A stretch of DNA of 64,000 nucleotides from Arthrobacter sp. B6 (GTDB lineage: Bacteria; Actinomycetota; Actinomycetes; Actinomycetales; Micrococcaceae). Shown piece after piece: positions 25,523 to 35,094 of this stretch. How positions within the stretch are numbered: the stretch's first letter is position 1; every line of letters begins with the position of its first letter. Location: positions 286,420 to 350,419 of the forward strand of contig NZ_KV467168.1 in NCBI RefSeq assembly GCF_001663775.1, written 5' to 3'. A model generated the notes under the pieces. It did not search any database and was not told where the DNA came from. It saw only the letters and a program-made list of their open reading frames with translations. A program made the position numbers and the translations under genes.

Positions 25523-28035
25523 GCAACTCCCTCCTCGGAGATGCCTGCCAGGGTAAGCGTGGTTTCGAGGGGCAGTTCGGTGACTGACGTGCCGATGCGG
25601 AGCGTGTAGTCGCCGGGTTCGTAGGTCCAGCCGTTGTCCCAGTAGGCCAGCAGGCGGGTGGGGACGTCCAGGGTTATGGTCACGGTTTCTCCGGACCCGG
25701 CCCACACAGGCGTGGAGGCCACGAGCCAGCGGACGGGGCGGTCGACGGCGGAGCCTGGCTTTTCGGCATAGACCTGGACGACGTTTTTGCCCGCCCGGGT
25801 GCCGGTGTTGGCCAGGGTGACGGTGAGGGGCACGACGGCGCCGGGTGCGGCTTGTGCGGGTGCGTCGGCGTTGTCGAGGGTCCAGTCGGTGTAGCCGAGG
25901 CCGTAGCCGAATTCGTAGGCGGGTTCGGTGCCGGTTTTGAGCCAGGCGCGGTAGCCGACGTGGATGCCCTCGTCATAGGTCAGGGTTCCGTCGGCGGCGG
26001 GGGTGACGTTGATGACGGGCACGTCGTCCTGGGTGGCGGGCCAGGTGGTGGGCAGCCGGCCGCCGGGTTCGGTGGCGCCGGTGAGGATGTCGGTGAGGGC
26101 ATGGCCGAATTCCTGGCCGCCGAAGTAGCCGATCAGGATCGCGGCCACCTCGTTGCGCCAGGGCAGCAGGACCGGGGAGCCGGAGTTCACGATCACGATG
26201 GTGCGGGGGTTGGCCGCGGCGACGGCGTGCACGAGGCGGTCCTGCAGGCCGGGCAGGTCCAGGGAGGTCCGGTCGTAGCCTTCGGATTCGACGCGGGAGT
26301 TGGTGCCCACGACGACGACGGCGACCTCGGCTGCCCGGGCGGCCTCCACGGCGTCGTCGATCAGGGAGTCCGGGTCGGCGTCGTCCGCTTCCACGCCGAT
26401 GGTGATGGCAAGGGCGTTGGACAGGGCACTGGCGCGGTCTGCGGTGTCCAGTTCGATCCGGACCTCCAGCGGGACGCCTGCGGTGGCCTGGACTTCAACA
26501 GATGCCGATGGCGGGGCCAGGAACGCGGCGCCGAGGTCCGTTCCGGTCGCTTCGATGGTGGTCTCGCGGGCGAGGACTCCATCGACGAAGATCCGGCCGT
26601 GGCCCACGGTGGAGAAGCCGAGCCTGACGGGGCCGGTCTCATCCGGAGTAAAGATGGTGTGGAACTGGACCAGGGAAGACGCTGCGATGGGGGCGTCCCC
26701 GCCGAACCAGACCAGGGCGGTGGAGCGGCGGTCCTCTGCGAACAGTTCATTCCCGTTGGAGTCCAGGAAGCGGACCCTCACCCCGGGGGTTCCGGTGGCG
26801 GGGTTGGTGAGCTGTTCCAGCGGCAGTTCGGCGATGCCTTCCTGGACCACGGCGCCCACGCTGTAGCTGACATTGTCCGCACCGAACGCTTCGCGGATCC
26901 CGTCCAGCGGGGTGACGATCTTTTCGGGCACGACCGTGGCGGAGCCGCCGCCCTGGGTGCGGGCGTAACGGGCGTTGTGCCCCATCACCGCGACCTTCGT
27001 GGCGGAGGCCTTACCCAGCGAAGACACAGCCAGCGGCAGCACGCCGTCGTTCTTGACCAGGACCGTGCCGGCGGCGGAGGCTTCGCGGGCGAACGCAATG
27101 GGGTCCTCCCGGTCCACCGGTTCGGCCGCAACGGCGTCGAAGCCTTCCAGGGCGCCGACCCGGGCGGCGAGCTGCAGGATCCGGAACACCTTCCGGTCAA
27201 TGGCGGCTTCCGGGACCTGGCCTGACTTCACGGCCACCACCAGGGCCTCGCCCCAAGGGCCGTCCGGGCCGGGCATGGCCAGGTCCTGGGAGGCGTTGGC
27301 GCTATCCAGGCTCCGCACCGCGGTCCAGTCACTGATAACCACGCCGTCGAAGCCCCACTCATCATTCAGCGGGGTTTCCAGCAGGCCGTTTTCCGTGGCG
27401 GTGGTGCCGTTAATGGAGTTGTAGGCGCTCATCACCAGCCACGCCTTCGACTCAACGATCGCTTTCTCAAACGCCAGCAGGTACAGCTCGCGCAGGGGCC
27501 GGTCCGCGACCTTCACGTCCACGGTGAAGCGGTCGGTTTCGGAGTCGTTGGCGATGTAGTGCTTCGGAGTCGCGCCCACGCCGTTGCGCTGCACGCCGGT
27601 CACGTACGCCGCGGCGAGCTCCGCCGTGAGGACCGGGTCTTCACTGAAGGCTTCGAAATGCCTGCCGCCCAAAGGCGAACGGTGCAGGTTGATGGTGGGG
27701 CCGAGGACCACGTCGACGCCTTTGCGCCGGGCCTCGACGGCAGACGCGGCCCCGAGCCGGTCAGCGATCGCAGGGTCCCAGGAGGAGCTGATCGCCGCAG
27801 CCGACGGGAAGTTCATCGACGGCTCCCGCTCGTCCCACACCTCGCCACGGACACCGGTGGGCCCGTCGGAGAACAGCATCCGGCGCAGGCCAATCTTCTC
27901 CAGCGGCCAGGTGGTCCAGAAGTCGCGGCCGGTCAGCAGCCGGACTTTCTCTTCGAGCGTCAGTTCAGCCAGGAGGGCCTTCAACCGCGCGTCGGTGCTT
28001 TGGTCAGTATTCAGGTCAGTAATGAGGGTTTCCAT
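25519..28035 (-). CDS. GH3 beta-glycosidase with inserted PA14 domain
   Basis: This is an 838-residue GH3 enzyme. The TIM-barrel domain (about residues 20-290, DGPTGVRGEVWD, KHYIANDSETDR) has the nucleophile D236 in VVISDWTAV. The alpha/beta sandwich is interrupted by a PA14 domain (about 390-530), and a fibronectin-III-like C-terminus follows. PA14-containing GH3 proteins act on short beta-glucosides, beta-xylosides or similar. The ATG at 28035 has AAGAAAG upstream; an earlier in-frame start exists but lacks this. It follows the ATPase gene by 55 bp and is coupled to GH43. Confidence 0.87.
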   Translation of the reverse strand: METLITDLNTDQSTDARLKALLAELTLEEKVRLLTGRDFWTTWPLEKIGLRRMLFSDGPTGVRGEVWDEREPSMNFPSAAAISSSWDPAIADRLGAASAVEARRKGVDVVLGPTINLHRSPLGGRHFEAFSEDPVLTAELAAAYVTGVQRNGVGATPKHYIANDSETDRFTVDVKVADRPLRELYLLAFEKAIVESKAWLVMSAYNSINGTTATENGLLETPLNDEWGFDGVVISDWTAVRSLDSANASQDLAMPGPDGPWGEALVVAVKSGQVPEAAIDRKVFRILQLAARVGALEGFDAVAAEPVDREDPIAFAREASAAGTVLVKNDGVLPLAVSSLGKASATKVAVMGHNARYARTQGGGSATVVPEKIVTPLDGIREAFGADNVSYSVGAVVQEGIAELPLEQLTNPATGTPGVRVRFLDSNGNELFAEDRRSTALVWFGGDAPIAASSLVQFHTIFTPDETGPVRLGFSTVGHGRIFVDGVLARETTIEATGTDLGAAFLAPPSASVEVQATAGVPLEVRIELDTADRASALSNALAITIGVEADDADPDSLIDDAVEAARAAEVAVVVVGTNSRVESEGYDRTSLDLPGLQDRLVHAVAAANPRTIVIVNSGSPVLLPWRNEVAAILIGYFGGQEFGHALTDILTGATEPGGRLPTTWPATQDDVPVINVTPAADGTLTYDEGIHVGYRAWLKTGTEPAYEFGYGLGYTDWTLDNADAPAQAAPGAVVPLTVTLANTGTRAGKNVVQVYAEKPGSAVDRPVRWLVASTPVWAGSGETVTITLDVPTRLLAYWDNGWTYEPGDYTLRIGTSVTELPLETTLTLAGISEEGVA

Positions 28036-28090
28036 AGTGGCTTTCTTGGCTGGTCCTGCGGCGGAAGGGGGCGTGCTCGATCGGGCGGGG

Positions 28091-28951
28091 TCAGGCGGCA
28101 CCGGCCTGGACGTCCTGCTCGCGCTGGAGTTCCAGGAGGCGGAGCCGGTCTGCCCGGTGCTTGGCCTGCCGGTCGGGATCGGGAATCGGCGCGGCCATAA
28201 AGAGCCGCTGGGTGTAGGGGTGTTCGGGCGCTCCGGTGACCTGCTCGCCGTCGCCCCATTCCACGATCTCGCCGTGGTACATCACAGCAACCCGGTGGCT
28301 GAGGTGCCGGACCACCGCGAGGTCGTGGGAGACAAAGAGGTAGGCGACGCCGGTGCGTTCCTGGATCTCGATGAAGAGTTCCATGACCCGGGCCTGGGTG
28401 GAAAGATCCAGGGCGGAGACGGGTTCGTCGCAGACGATCAGTTTCGGGTCCAGGGCAAGGGCCCGGGCGATCGCGACGCGCTGGCGCTGGCCGCCGGAGA
28501 ATTCGCGCGGCAGCCGGTGCGCTGCGTCGTGCGGCAGCCGGACTTGGTCCAACAGTTCCGCGACGCGCTTGTTGGCGGCCTGGCGCTCCACTTTGCGGAC
28601 GGTGAGCGGCTCGGTGAGGATCTGCTCGATGGTCATGGACGGGTTCAGCGACGTGTAGGGGTCCTGGAAGACCACCTGGATCTCGTGGCTGAGTTGTTTG
28701 CGCTGGGCGCGGGTGGCTTTGGAGATTTCCTGGCCGCGGTATTTGATACTGCCTCCGGTGACAGGCGCCAGCCCGAGGACCGCGCGCCCCAGGGTGGTCT
28801 TGCCCGAACCTGACTCCCCTACCAAGCCCACGGTTTCGCCGGGGCGAATGTCCAGGGACACGCCCTTGAGGGCCTTGAACGGTTCCTTCCGGAAGCCCTT
28901 GAGAGGGTATTCGACAACAACGTCCTTAACGTCCAGCAGGGTCTCGGTCAT
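28091..28951 (-). CDS. Peptide/oligosaccharide-type ABC transporter ATPase (DppF-like)
   Basis: This is a 286-residue ATPase with Walker [10 protein letters not shown] (about residues 45-53), Q-loop VVFQDPYTSLNP, signature FSGGQRQR, Walker B LIVCDEP and H-loop VSHDL, plus the C-terminal segment typical of the oligopeptide importer family. It pairs with the ATPase half of the fused protein encoded upstream (ATGA overlap). In actinobacteria and Thermotoga many such Dpp/Opp-type systems carry plant oligosaccharides, which fits the glycosidases downstream. Confidence 0.85.
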   Translation of the reverse strand: MTETLLDVKDVVVEYPLKGFRKEPFKALKGVSLDIRPGETVGLVGESGSGKTTLGRAVLGLAPVTGGSIKYRGQEISKATRAQRKQLSHEIQVVFQDPYTSLNPSMTIEQILTEPLTVRKVERQAANKRVAELLDQVRLPHDAAHRLPREFSGGQRQRVAIARALALDPKLIVCDEPVSALDLSTQARVMELFIEIQERTGVAYLFVSHDLAVVRHLSHRVAVMYHGEIVEWGDGEQVTGAPEHPYTQRLFMAAPIPDPDRQAKHRADRLRLLELQREQDVQAGAA

Positions 28952-30813
28952 GACGTCACTCCTTTCAGTTCCTTGGGCTCAGCCGTTTTTTCGGCGGGGT
29001 TGTGGCCAGCCGTGGTGTACTGCCCGCGCGGTGCGGTGTCTTCGAGGATCGCATCCAGCAACTGGCGGGTGTAGGGGTGCTGGGCGTTGTTGAAGATGGC
29101 CCGGACGGGGCCGGTTTCCACCACCCGGCCGGTCTGCATGACGGTGACGCGGTCGCAGAGGTCGGCCACCACGCCGAAGTTGTGGGTTACCAGGATGACG
29201 CCCATATTCAGCTCGTCCTGGAGCTCGCGGAGCAGGTTCAGGACTTCGGCCTGCACCGTGACGTCCAGGGCGGTGGTGGGTTCGTCGGCGATCAGCAGGT
29301 CAGGTTCGCAGGACACGGCACCGGCGATCAGGACGCGCTGGGCCATGCCGCCGGAGACCTGGTGCGGGTAGGCGTTGAACGTACGTTCCGGGTTGGGGAT
29401 GCCCACCTTGGCCAGCAGTGCCAGCGCGCGATTCCGGGCTTCGGCTTTGGAGAGCCCTAAGCACACGCGCATGGGTTCGGTCAGCTGGCTGCCGATGGTG
29501 AACGCGCCGTCGAGGTTGGACATGGGTTCCTGCGGAATGTACGCGATGCGTTTCCCGCGGACCCTGGTCATCTCCTTCTCGGACAGGTGCGCCAGGTCCT
29601 TGCCCTCGAAGAAGATGGAACCGCCCGTGATGCGTCCGCCCTGCGGCAGGAGCCGGAGGATGGAGAACGCGGTCTGCGTCTTGCCCGATCCTGATTCACC
29701 CACCAGGCCGTGCACTTCTCCGCGGCGGACGGTCAGGCCCACATGGTTCACCACGTGGGTGGTGGACCCGTCGGGCTGGTCGTAGCCGACGCCGAGGTCG
29801 GTGACTTCCAGCAGCAGCTCGCCGGCGTTGCTGTTTTCTGCACCGGCGGGTTCGTCAGGGTGTACGACGGCGGCGGCACCGCGCTTCTCGGCGGCACCTT
29901 CGGCGTCGGCTGCTGCGGCTGCTGCAGCGGCCTTGCGGCTCTTCTTGACCGGCCCGCGGCTGCGTTCCAGCTCATCGCGCATCGCGTTGGCCAGCAGCGT
30001 CAGCGCGATGCAGACCAGGCCGATCATCAGAGACGGCCACAGGACCAGGGTGGGCGACTTGAAGATGTTGATGAAGCCATCGTTGAGCATGCTGCCCCAG
30101 GTGGGGATGTTCAGATCGCCCAGGCCCAGGAACTCAAGGCCGGCCTGGATGGCGATTGCGATGCCCAGGACCATGGCCGACTGGATGATGACCGGCGCCC
30201 GGACAACGGTGAGGATGTGGCGGCCGATGATCCGGAAATCGCTCAGCCCGGAAACCCGCGCCGCATCCACATAAAGCTCGTTGCGGACGGCAGTGACTGA
30301 GGCGTAGACCAGGCGGAAGAACGCGGGCGAGAGCAGGACGCCGAAGATCATCATGGACAGCCACATGGACGGGCCGAGGACTGCGCGGGCTGCCAGCAGC
30401 ACCACCATGCCGGGAAGGGCCATCGTCAGGCCCGTGAGCCAGGAGGAGGCTGAGTCGAACCAGCCGCCGTAGTACCCGGCGATCAGGCCCGCTGTGACGC
30501 CGATGACGAGTGCGACAGAGAGGGCCAACAGTGCGCCCGCGAGGCTGAACTGGCCGGCGAAGAGCAGCCGGCTTAAGACGTCCCGGCCAGCGCTGTCGGC
30601 ACCCAGGAGGTGTTCGGAGCCGGCCTTGGCCAGCACGTCCTGCAGGCTGGCGGTGTTGGGATCGTGGGTGGCCAACAGCGGCGCCAGGGCCGAGGCCACG
30701 GCCACCAGGAACAGGACCAGCAGGGATACCACGCCCGTGGGGTGGGTCAGGAGACGGCGGAAAAGGGAAACTTTGACTGCCGTCGTGGGCAGTGCGAGGG
30801 GTGTAGCGGTCAT
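28948..30813 (-). CDS. Fused DppC-type permease and DppD-type ATPase
   Basis: This is a 621-residue fusion. Residues 1-290 are a DppC-like permease with about six membrane helices, starting after [17 protein letters not shown], and the EAA-type loop [21 protein letters not shown] charged Ala/Lys-rich linker (about 290-330) leads to an ATPase with [16 protein letters not shown] after the signature region VSGGMAQ, and Walker [13 protein letters not shown]. The fusion forces one permease and one ATPase to equal amounts. It overlaps both neighbours by ATGA. The same fusion occurs in the second transporter at 49.8-51.6 kb. Confidence 0.87.
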   Translation of the reverse strand: MTATPLALPTTAVKVSLFRRLLTHPTGVVSLLVLFLVAVASALAPLLATHDPNTASLQDVLAKAGSEHLLGADSAGRDVLSRLLFAGQFSLAGALLALSVALVIGVTAGLIAGYYGGWFDSASSWLTGLTMALPGMVVLLAARAVLGPSMWLSMMIFGVLLSPAFFRLVYASVTAVRNELYVDAARVSGLSDFRIIGRHILTVVRAPVIIQSAMVLGIAIAIQAGLEFLGLGDLNIPTWGSMLNDGFINIFKSPTLVLWPSLMIGLVCIALTLLANAMRDELERSRGPVKKSRKAAAAAAAADAEGAAEKRGAAAVVHPDEPAGAENSNAGELLLEVTDLGVGYDQPDGSTTHVVNHVGLTVRRGEVHGLVGESGSGKTQTAFSILRLLPQGGRITGGSIFFEGKDLAHLSEKEMTRVRGKRIAYIPQEPMSNLDGAFTIGSQLTEPMRVCLGLSKAEARNRALALLAKVGIPNPERTFNAYPHQVSGGMAQRVLIAGAVSCEPDLLIADEPTTALDVTVQAEVLNLLRELQDELNMGVILVTHNFGVVADLCDRVTVMQTGRVVETGPVRAIFNNAQHPYTRQLLDAILEDTAPRGQYTTAGHNPAEKTAEPKELKGVTS

Positions 30814-31751
30814 GACAGCCGAACTTTCGGATTGAGCCAGCCCTGGGCAAGGTCGATGATGAGGTTGACGGTCACCACGATGGCGGCCGTCGCGACGACA
30901 ACTCCCATCACCACCGGGATGTCACCCTGGCCAGTGGCGGCGACGGTGATCTGCCCGAGGCCGGGAAGCGCGAAGATCTGTTCCACAATGACGGCGCCGC
31001 CCAGCAGCCCGATGAACTGCACGGCGAGCACCGCCAGGGCCGGGCCGCCGGCGTTGCGCAGGACGTGCTTGTAGACCACGCGGTTGAAGGACAGTCCACG
31101 GGCCCGCAGGGTCCGGACGTAATCCTGGCGGAGCGCGTCAATCAGTGAGCCGCGGACCTGCTGGACCACTGCGGCGATGCAGCCGATGGAAAGGGCGATG
31201 ATCGGCAACGTGACGGTCGCCGCCCAACCGCCGAACGACGTCGAAATGGGGACATAACCGGTGGCCTTGAACCACTTGAGGTTCAGGGCGAACAGGGACA
31301 CCAGCCCCAGGGCAATGAGGAAGCCGGGGATGGCGAAGCCAAGGACGCCCACAAACTGGACCACTCGGTCGACCCAGCCGCGCCGGACCGCTGCCCACAC
31401 ACCGATCACTACCGAGATCAGGGCCGCAATGATCACGGCGCCGAGGACCAGGGAGACGGTAACGGAGAGCCGGCTGCTGACGCCGACGCTGACGAGCTGG
31501 CCGGTGAACCACGACCGACCAAGGTCCCCGGTCAGGGCGCTGGTCAGCCAGTCCCAGTACTGCACCACCAGCGGGCGGTCCAGGCCAAGCTGGCTGGCTT
31601 TGAGGGCCACCTGGGCGTCGCTGGCGGTGGGGCCCACGATGCGTCGGGCGATGTCGCCGCCGCCTGCATACAGCATCAGGTAGGCGACCGTGGTGATGAC
31701 GAACAGCAATAGGACACCGGCAAACAGGCGTCGCAGCACGAATCGGTACAT
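30810..31751 (-). CDS. DppB-type ABC transporter permease
   Basis: This is a 313-residue permease. The first helix follows MYRFVLRRLFAGVLLLFVIT, the long periplasmic loop is after it, and the conserved DYVRTLRARGL loop contacts the ATPase. The ATG at 31751 starts the family's typical N-terminus; an open frame upstream is not used. The coding end overlaps the fused permease-ATPase by ATGA. Confidence 0.85.
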   Translation of the reverse strand: MYRFVLRRLFAGVLLLFVITTVAYLMLYAGGGDIARRIVGPTASDAQVALKASQLGLDRPLVVQYWDWLTSALTGDLGRSWFTGQLVSVGVSSRLSVTVSLVLGAVIIAALISVVIGVWAAVRRGWVDRVVQFVGVLGFAIPGFLIALGLVSLFALNLKWFKATGYVPISTSFGGWAATVTLPIIALSIGCIAAVVQQVRGSLIDALRQDYVRTLRARGLSFNRVVYKHVLRNAGGPALAVLAVQFIGLLGGAVIVEQIFALPGLGQITVAATGQGDIPVVMGVVVATAAIVVTVNLIIDLAQGWLNPKVRLS

Positions 31752-31831
31752 TCGAAAATCCTTAGGGAAGGTTCCTGAGGCTGCCGGACCGGACCGCACT
31801 GTTGAAGTGGGCCCGGTGCGGCAGCTGTCCG

Positions 31832-33352
31832 CTAGGAGGCGGGGGTGAAGGACCAGAGGAACGGGTAGGCGTTACCCGTCTGGACCTCGACGTTGGTCTT
31901 TGCGTCAGTCACGAAGCTGGACTGCGGGCGGTACCACGGGGCAAACCAGGCCTGCTCCACGATGTACCTGTTCAGTTCTTTCGCTGCGGACTTCTGCTCG
32001 TCCTCGGAACCCATGTGGATCTTGTTGACCAGTTCATCCACCTTCGGGTCCTGGTAGTTGTACGGGTTCCACGGTGCGTTGAGAGTGAGCTTCATGTTGA
32101 TCAGCTGCCAGTCGGACTGCTGCTCGAGGATCATGTAGCTCACACCGAACTTGGGTGCCAGGAGGTCAGCGATGAAGTTGTTTCCTACATCGGTGAACTG
32201 AGCCGTGATGCCCACGTCTTTGAGCTGCTGGGTGATCAGCGCCGGGATGGTGTTGCCCAGGAGGGTGGAGGACGGCAGTTGCAGGGTGAGCCCGTTGGCG
32301 TAACCGGCTTCGGCCAGCAGCGCTTTGGCCTTCGCGGGATCGTAGCTGTAGCGGGAGTCAAGGGACTCGTCATAGGCGTCCGACGACGGCGGGAACACCT
32401 GCGTGGTCAGCTCACCGTGGCCCTGGCCGATGGATTCCAGCATTGCCTTGGAGTCGAACGCGTAGTTCAGTGCCTGGCGGACGCGGACGTCTGCCAGGGC
32501 CGGGTTGGTGGTGCCAGCGCGGTCGAAGATCAGCAGGCCGGACCAGTTCAACTGGAGCGGGTTGACCTTGTAGCCGGCTGCTTCGATCTCGGTGAGCGTG
32601 TTGTTGTCAATGGTGTTGGCAGCGTTGAGCGTGCCGGACTTGATGGCATTCAGCAGCGAGGTCTGGTCGCCGTAGACGTTCAGGACCAGGTTGTCGTAGT
32701 GGACCAGGTCCTTGTCCCAGTAGTCCGGGTTGGTTTTGTAGGTGTAGGAGGTGCCAGTGACGGTGGCGGCGGTGTCCAGGATGTACGGTCCGGAGCCGAC
32801 TGGGTTGGTGGCGATGTCCGCGTTGCCGAAGGAAGCCGGGCTCTGTATGAACGACGCGTCCTTGGACAGGTAGTTCAGGAACGCCGGGTCCGGAGCCGAC
32901 AAAGTCAGTTCCAGGGTGGTGGCATCCACTGCGGTGGCGGTCTGCAGGGCCGCGAGGAACTGCGCGTCCGGTGATGTGCCGGCCTTGAAGCGCTCGAGGT
33001 TCTGCTTGGCGGCGTCGGCATTGAACGGAGTGCCGTCGGTGAACTTCACGTCGTCGCGAAGTTTCAGGGTGAGGACGGTCTTGGCCTCGTTGTACTTCCA
33101 CTCCGTGGCCAGCATGGGCACCAGCGTGCCGTCCGGTTCCATGCGGAGGAGGGTGTCGTAGACGGCCTGGTAGAACGGCGACAGGTTGGCGAACTCGGAC
33201 TGGTCTGCTGCAAACGTCTTCGGCGCCAGAAGCGTGCCGAGGGTGAGGGTTTCGGAGGACTGTTCTCCGGAGGCGTCTCCACCGGCAGAGCAGCCGGTGA
33301 GGCCCAGGGCAACGGCGGCAACGAGGGCGGCCATTCGCTTAGATCGGAACAT
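31832..33352 (-). CDS. Lipoprotein substrate-binding protein of an ABC importer (SBP_bac_5)
   Basis: This is a 506-residue extracytoplasmic binding protein with a lipoprotein signal: basic start MFRSKR, hydrophobic core, lipobox LTGC with Cys21 as the lipid anchor. The mature part shows the family 5 pattern (DGTLVPMLATEWKYNEA, DVRVRQALNYAFDS). It is the first gene of the operon and follows the divergent promoter that holds a perfect palindrome. The ligand is inferred to be a plant oligosaccharide from the enzymes downstream. AAGGGACC precedes the ATG. Confidence 0.86.
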   Translation of the reverse strand: MFRSKRMAALVAAVALGLTGCSAGGDASGEQSSETLTLGTLLAPKTFAADQSEFANLSPFYQAVYDTLLRMEPDGTLVPMLATEWKYNEAKTVLTLKLRDDVKFTDGTPFNADAAKQNLERFKAGTSPDAQFLAALQTATAVDATTLELTLSAPDPAFLNYLSKDASFIQSPASFGNADIATNPVGSGPYILDTAATVTGTSYTYKTNPDYWDKDLVHYDNLVLNVYGDQTSLLNAIKSGTLNAANTIDNNTLTEIEAAGYKVNPLQLNWSGLLIFDRAGTTNPALADVRVRQALNYAFDSKAMLESIGQGHGELTTQVFPPSSDAYDESLDSRYSYDPAKAKALLAEAGYANGLTLQLPSSTLLGNTIPALITQQLKDVGITAQFTDVGNNFIADLLAPKFGVSYMILEQQSDWQLINMKLTLNAPWNPYNYQDPKVDELVNKIHMGSEDEQKSAAKELNRYIVEQAWFAPWYRPQSSFVTDAKTNVEVQTGNAYPFLWSFTPAS

Positions 33353-33416
33353 CTTTGGTCCCTTTCACGGTCAGTGGCGTCCATCATGGACGGCCATTGG
33401 AAAAGACCGTAACATC

Positions 33417-33440
33417 AAAACCTAGTGGGTACTAGGTTTT
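33417..33440. promoter_or_regulatory. Perfect palindrome, likely operator of the divergent TetR regulator
   Basis: AAAACCTAGT and its exact complement ACTAGGTTTT are separated by GGGT. It lies 65 bp before the binding-protein ATG and about 100 bp before the TetR gene, in their shared promoter region (33353-33538). Size and symmetry fit a TetR operator. Confidence 0.65.
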
Positions 33441-33485
33441 TACTTTGAAAAGATGAATCGTTCCGAAATGTGACGTCACCCACAG

Positions 33486-33500
33486 CGGTTGACCAATTGG
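33486..33500. promoter_or_regulatory. CGGTTGACCAAT motif shared with the lactonase/GntR region
   Basis: CGGTTGACCAAT at 33486-33497 also occurs at 37130-37141. Its core, GGT and ACC separated by two bases, resembles operators of FadR-type GntR proteins. It may tie this operon to the GntR regulator encoded near 37.2 kb. Confidence 0.45.
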
Positions 33501-33538
33501 CTTTCCGCCCGTGAAAACTACCTTGTTAGGGTTATGCG

Positions 33539-34177
33539 ATGACTGACACAACCTCAGCCGCGGTCGCCGAGGCGTCCCGCCGGGGGCGTCCACGGGGCAG
33601 CTATGCCAAGACCGAGGCGCGCCGCCATAAAATCCTGACCGCGGCGTTTGAGGTGTTTTCGACGTCGGGCTACCGCGCGGGATCACTGAAGGATGTGGCC
33701 GACAAAGTGGGCCTGACACAGGCCGGACTGCTGCACCACTTCCCCAACAAGGAAGCCCTGCTGGAGGCTGTCCTGACGCTAAGGGACGAGGAATCTGTCA
33801 GCCGGACGGGCGCACTGACTGCCCAGGGGATTGAGATGCTCCGCGGAGTTGTGGAGCTCGCGCGCTACAACACCACCATTCCCGGCCTGGTCGCCCTGTA
33901 CTGCGTCCTGTCGGCTGAAGCCACCGATCCCGACCATCCGGCCCATGAGTACTTCCAAAGGCGCTACAACTGGGTCCGTAGCACCATGACAGAAGCCTTC
34001 GACGAGCTGGCAAGGCAAGGCCAGCTGCGTTCGGGCATCGCTCCCTCCACCGCTGCACGCCAGCTTGTGGCACTCATGGACGGCCTGCAGGTGCAGTGGC
34101 TGCTGGACAACGACTCCGTGGATATGCCCGCCGAGGTGGTTGCGTTCCTGGAGGCCATCACCACGGAAAAGTTCTAG
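33539..34177 (+). CDS. TetR/AcrR-family transcriptional regulator
   Basis: This is a 212-residue repressor with an N-terminal helix-turn-helix (KILTAAFEVFSTSGYRAGSL, then VGLTQAGLLHHFPNKEALL) and a C-terminal ligand domain with the TetR_C pattern VALMDGLQVQWLLDNDSVDM. It is divergent from the ABC-glycosidase operon, with a perfect palindrome between them, so it probably represses that operon and itself. A fragment of a close relative lies at about 40.2 kb. The inducer is not evident. Confidence 0.85.
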   Translation: MTDTTSAAVAEASRRGRPRGSYAKTEARRHKILTAAFEVFSTSGYRAGSLKDVADKVGLTQAGLLHHFPNKEALLEAVLTLRDEESVSRTGALTAQGIEMLRGVVELARYNTTIPGLVALYCVLSAEATDPDHPAHEYFQRRYNWVRSTMTEAFDELARQGQLRSGIAPSTAARQLVALMDGLQVQWLLDNDSVDMPAEVVAFLEAITTEKF

Positions 34178-34190
34178 CCGAGCATTGGGC

Positions 34191-34241
34191 GCACAAGCGG
34201 TCCTGCGCCGCCTGAGCGGTGCGTGCCAGGACCGCTTGTGC
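34191..34241. terminator. Bidirectional terminator between TetR and SDR genes
   Basis: A 15-bp perfect stem, 34191-34205 (GCACAAGCGGTCCTG) with 34227-34241, has a 21-nt loop that can itself pair. It lies between two convergent genes. Confidence 0.8.
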
Positions 34242-34275
34242 GGCCACACGGTCAGCGCGGCCCGTGGGCGCCGCC

Positions 34276-35031
34276 CTACAGCGCCGTCAGGCCGCCGTCC
34301 ACCGTGAAGATCCCGCCGGTTGCGTAGGCCGAGTCGTCGCTGGCGAGGAAGACCATGATGCCCTCCACGTCGGCAGCCGTCCCCGGCCGGCCCAGCATGG
34401 TGGAATTCACCAGGCCAGCGCGACTGACAGGGTCGTCGGCGATGGCCTGGACCAGGGGTGTTTCGGTGTAGCCCGGGACCACGATGTTGACGCGGATGCC
34501 GGCGTGCGCGTAGTCGGCGGCCACCACTCGAGCGAGGCCATGGACGCCCGCTTTGGAGCTCGTGTAGGCGGTGAAGGTCTGGCCGCAGGCCACCACGGCG
34601 GTGGGGCTGCCCGTGCAGATGATGGACCCGCCGCTTCCTTCCATGGCCCGGACGGCGTGTTTGAGTGTCAGAAAGGCTCCGCGCTGGTTGATGGTGACCG
34701 TCTTCTCCCAGACGGCCAGGTCCAGGTCGCCTACTTTAGCGTCCCGGCCGAACAGCTGGACTCCGGCGTTCGCCACCACCACGTCGAGCTGGCCGGCCGC
34801 TGCAACCTCAGCGTAGGCAGCAACCACACTCTCTTCGTCTGAAATGTCCATCCGGAGGGCGTGGGCCCCCGAGGCCCCTGTAGCGGCGGCGGCTTTCTCG
34901 GCGGTTTCCACGTTGATGTCGGCGAAGTAGACAGTGGCTCCTTCGGCGACGAATCGCTGGGCAACGGCCAGGCCTATCCCCGAGCCGGCCCCCGTGACGA
35001 GGGCAGTTTTTCCTTCAAGACGCAGACCCAT
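34276..35031 (-). CDS. Short-chain dehydrogenase/reductase paired with the lactonase-like gene
   Basis: This is a 251-residue classical SDR: cofactor loop TGAGSGIGLAVA, acidic residue after the second strand (FADIN) pointing to NAD(H), NAGV motif, active-site Tyr and Lys in YTSSKAG, and the GG-FTVDGG end. Similar SDRs oxidise sugars or sugar lactols. It follows the lactonase-like gene by 63 bp on the same strand, so a sugar dehydrogenase feeding that lactonase is a reasonable guess. The substrate is not readable from the sequence. Confidence 0.78.
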   Translation of the reverse strand: MGLRLEGKTALVTGAGSGIGLAVAQRFVAEGATVYFADINVETAEKAAAATGASGAHALRMDISDEESVVAAYAEVAAAGQLDVVVANAGVQLFGRDAKVGDLDLAVWEKTVTINQRGAFLTLKHAVRAMEGSGGSIICTGSPTAVVACGQTFTAYTSSKAGVHGLARVVAADYAHAGIRVNIVVPGYTETPLVQAIADDPVSRAGLVNSTMLGRPGTAADVEGIMVFLASDDSAYATGGIFTVDGGLTAL

Positions 35032-35094
35032 GGGGGTCTCCTTTCACATAGGTGGCACCGCCGTCGAAAGCCGGCAGCAAAGAATATGGGGCGA

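Noticed and set aside
25852..27225. A 457-codon + strand open frame opposite the GH3 gene
   Set aside because: Gly/Val/Asp-rich low-complexity translation typical of the antisense of a high-GC gene.
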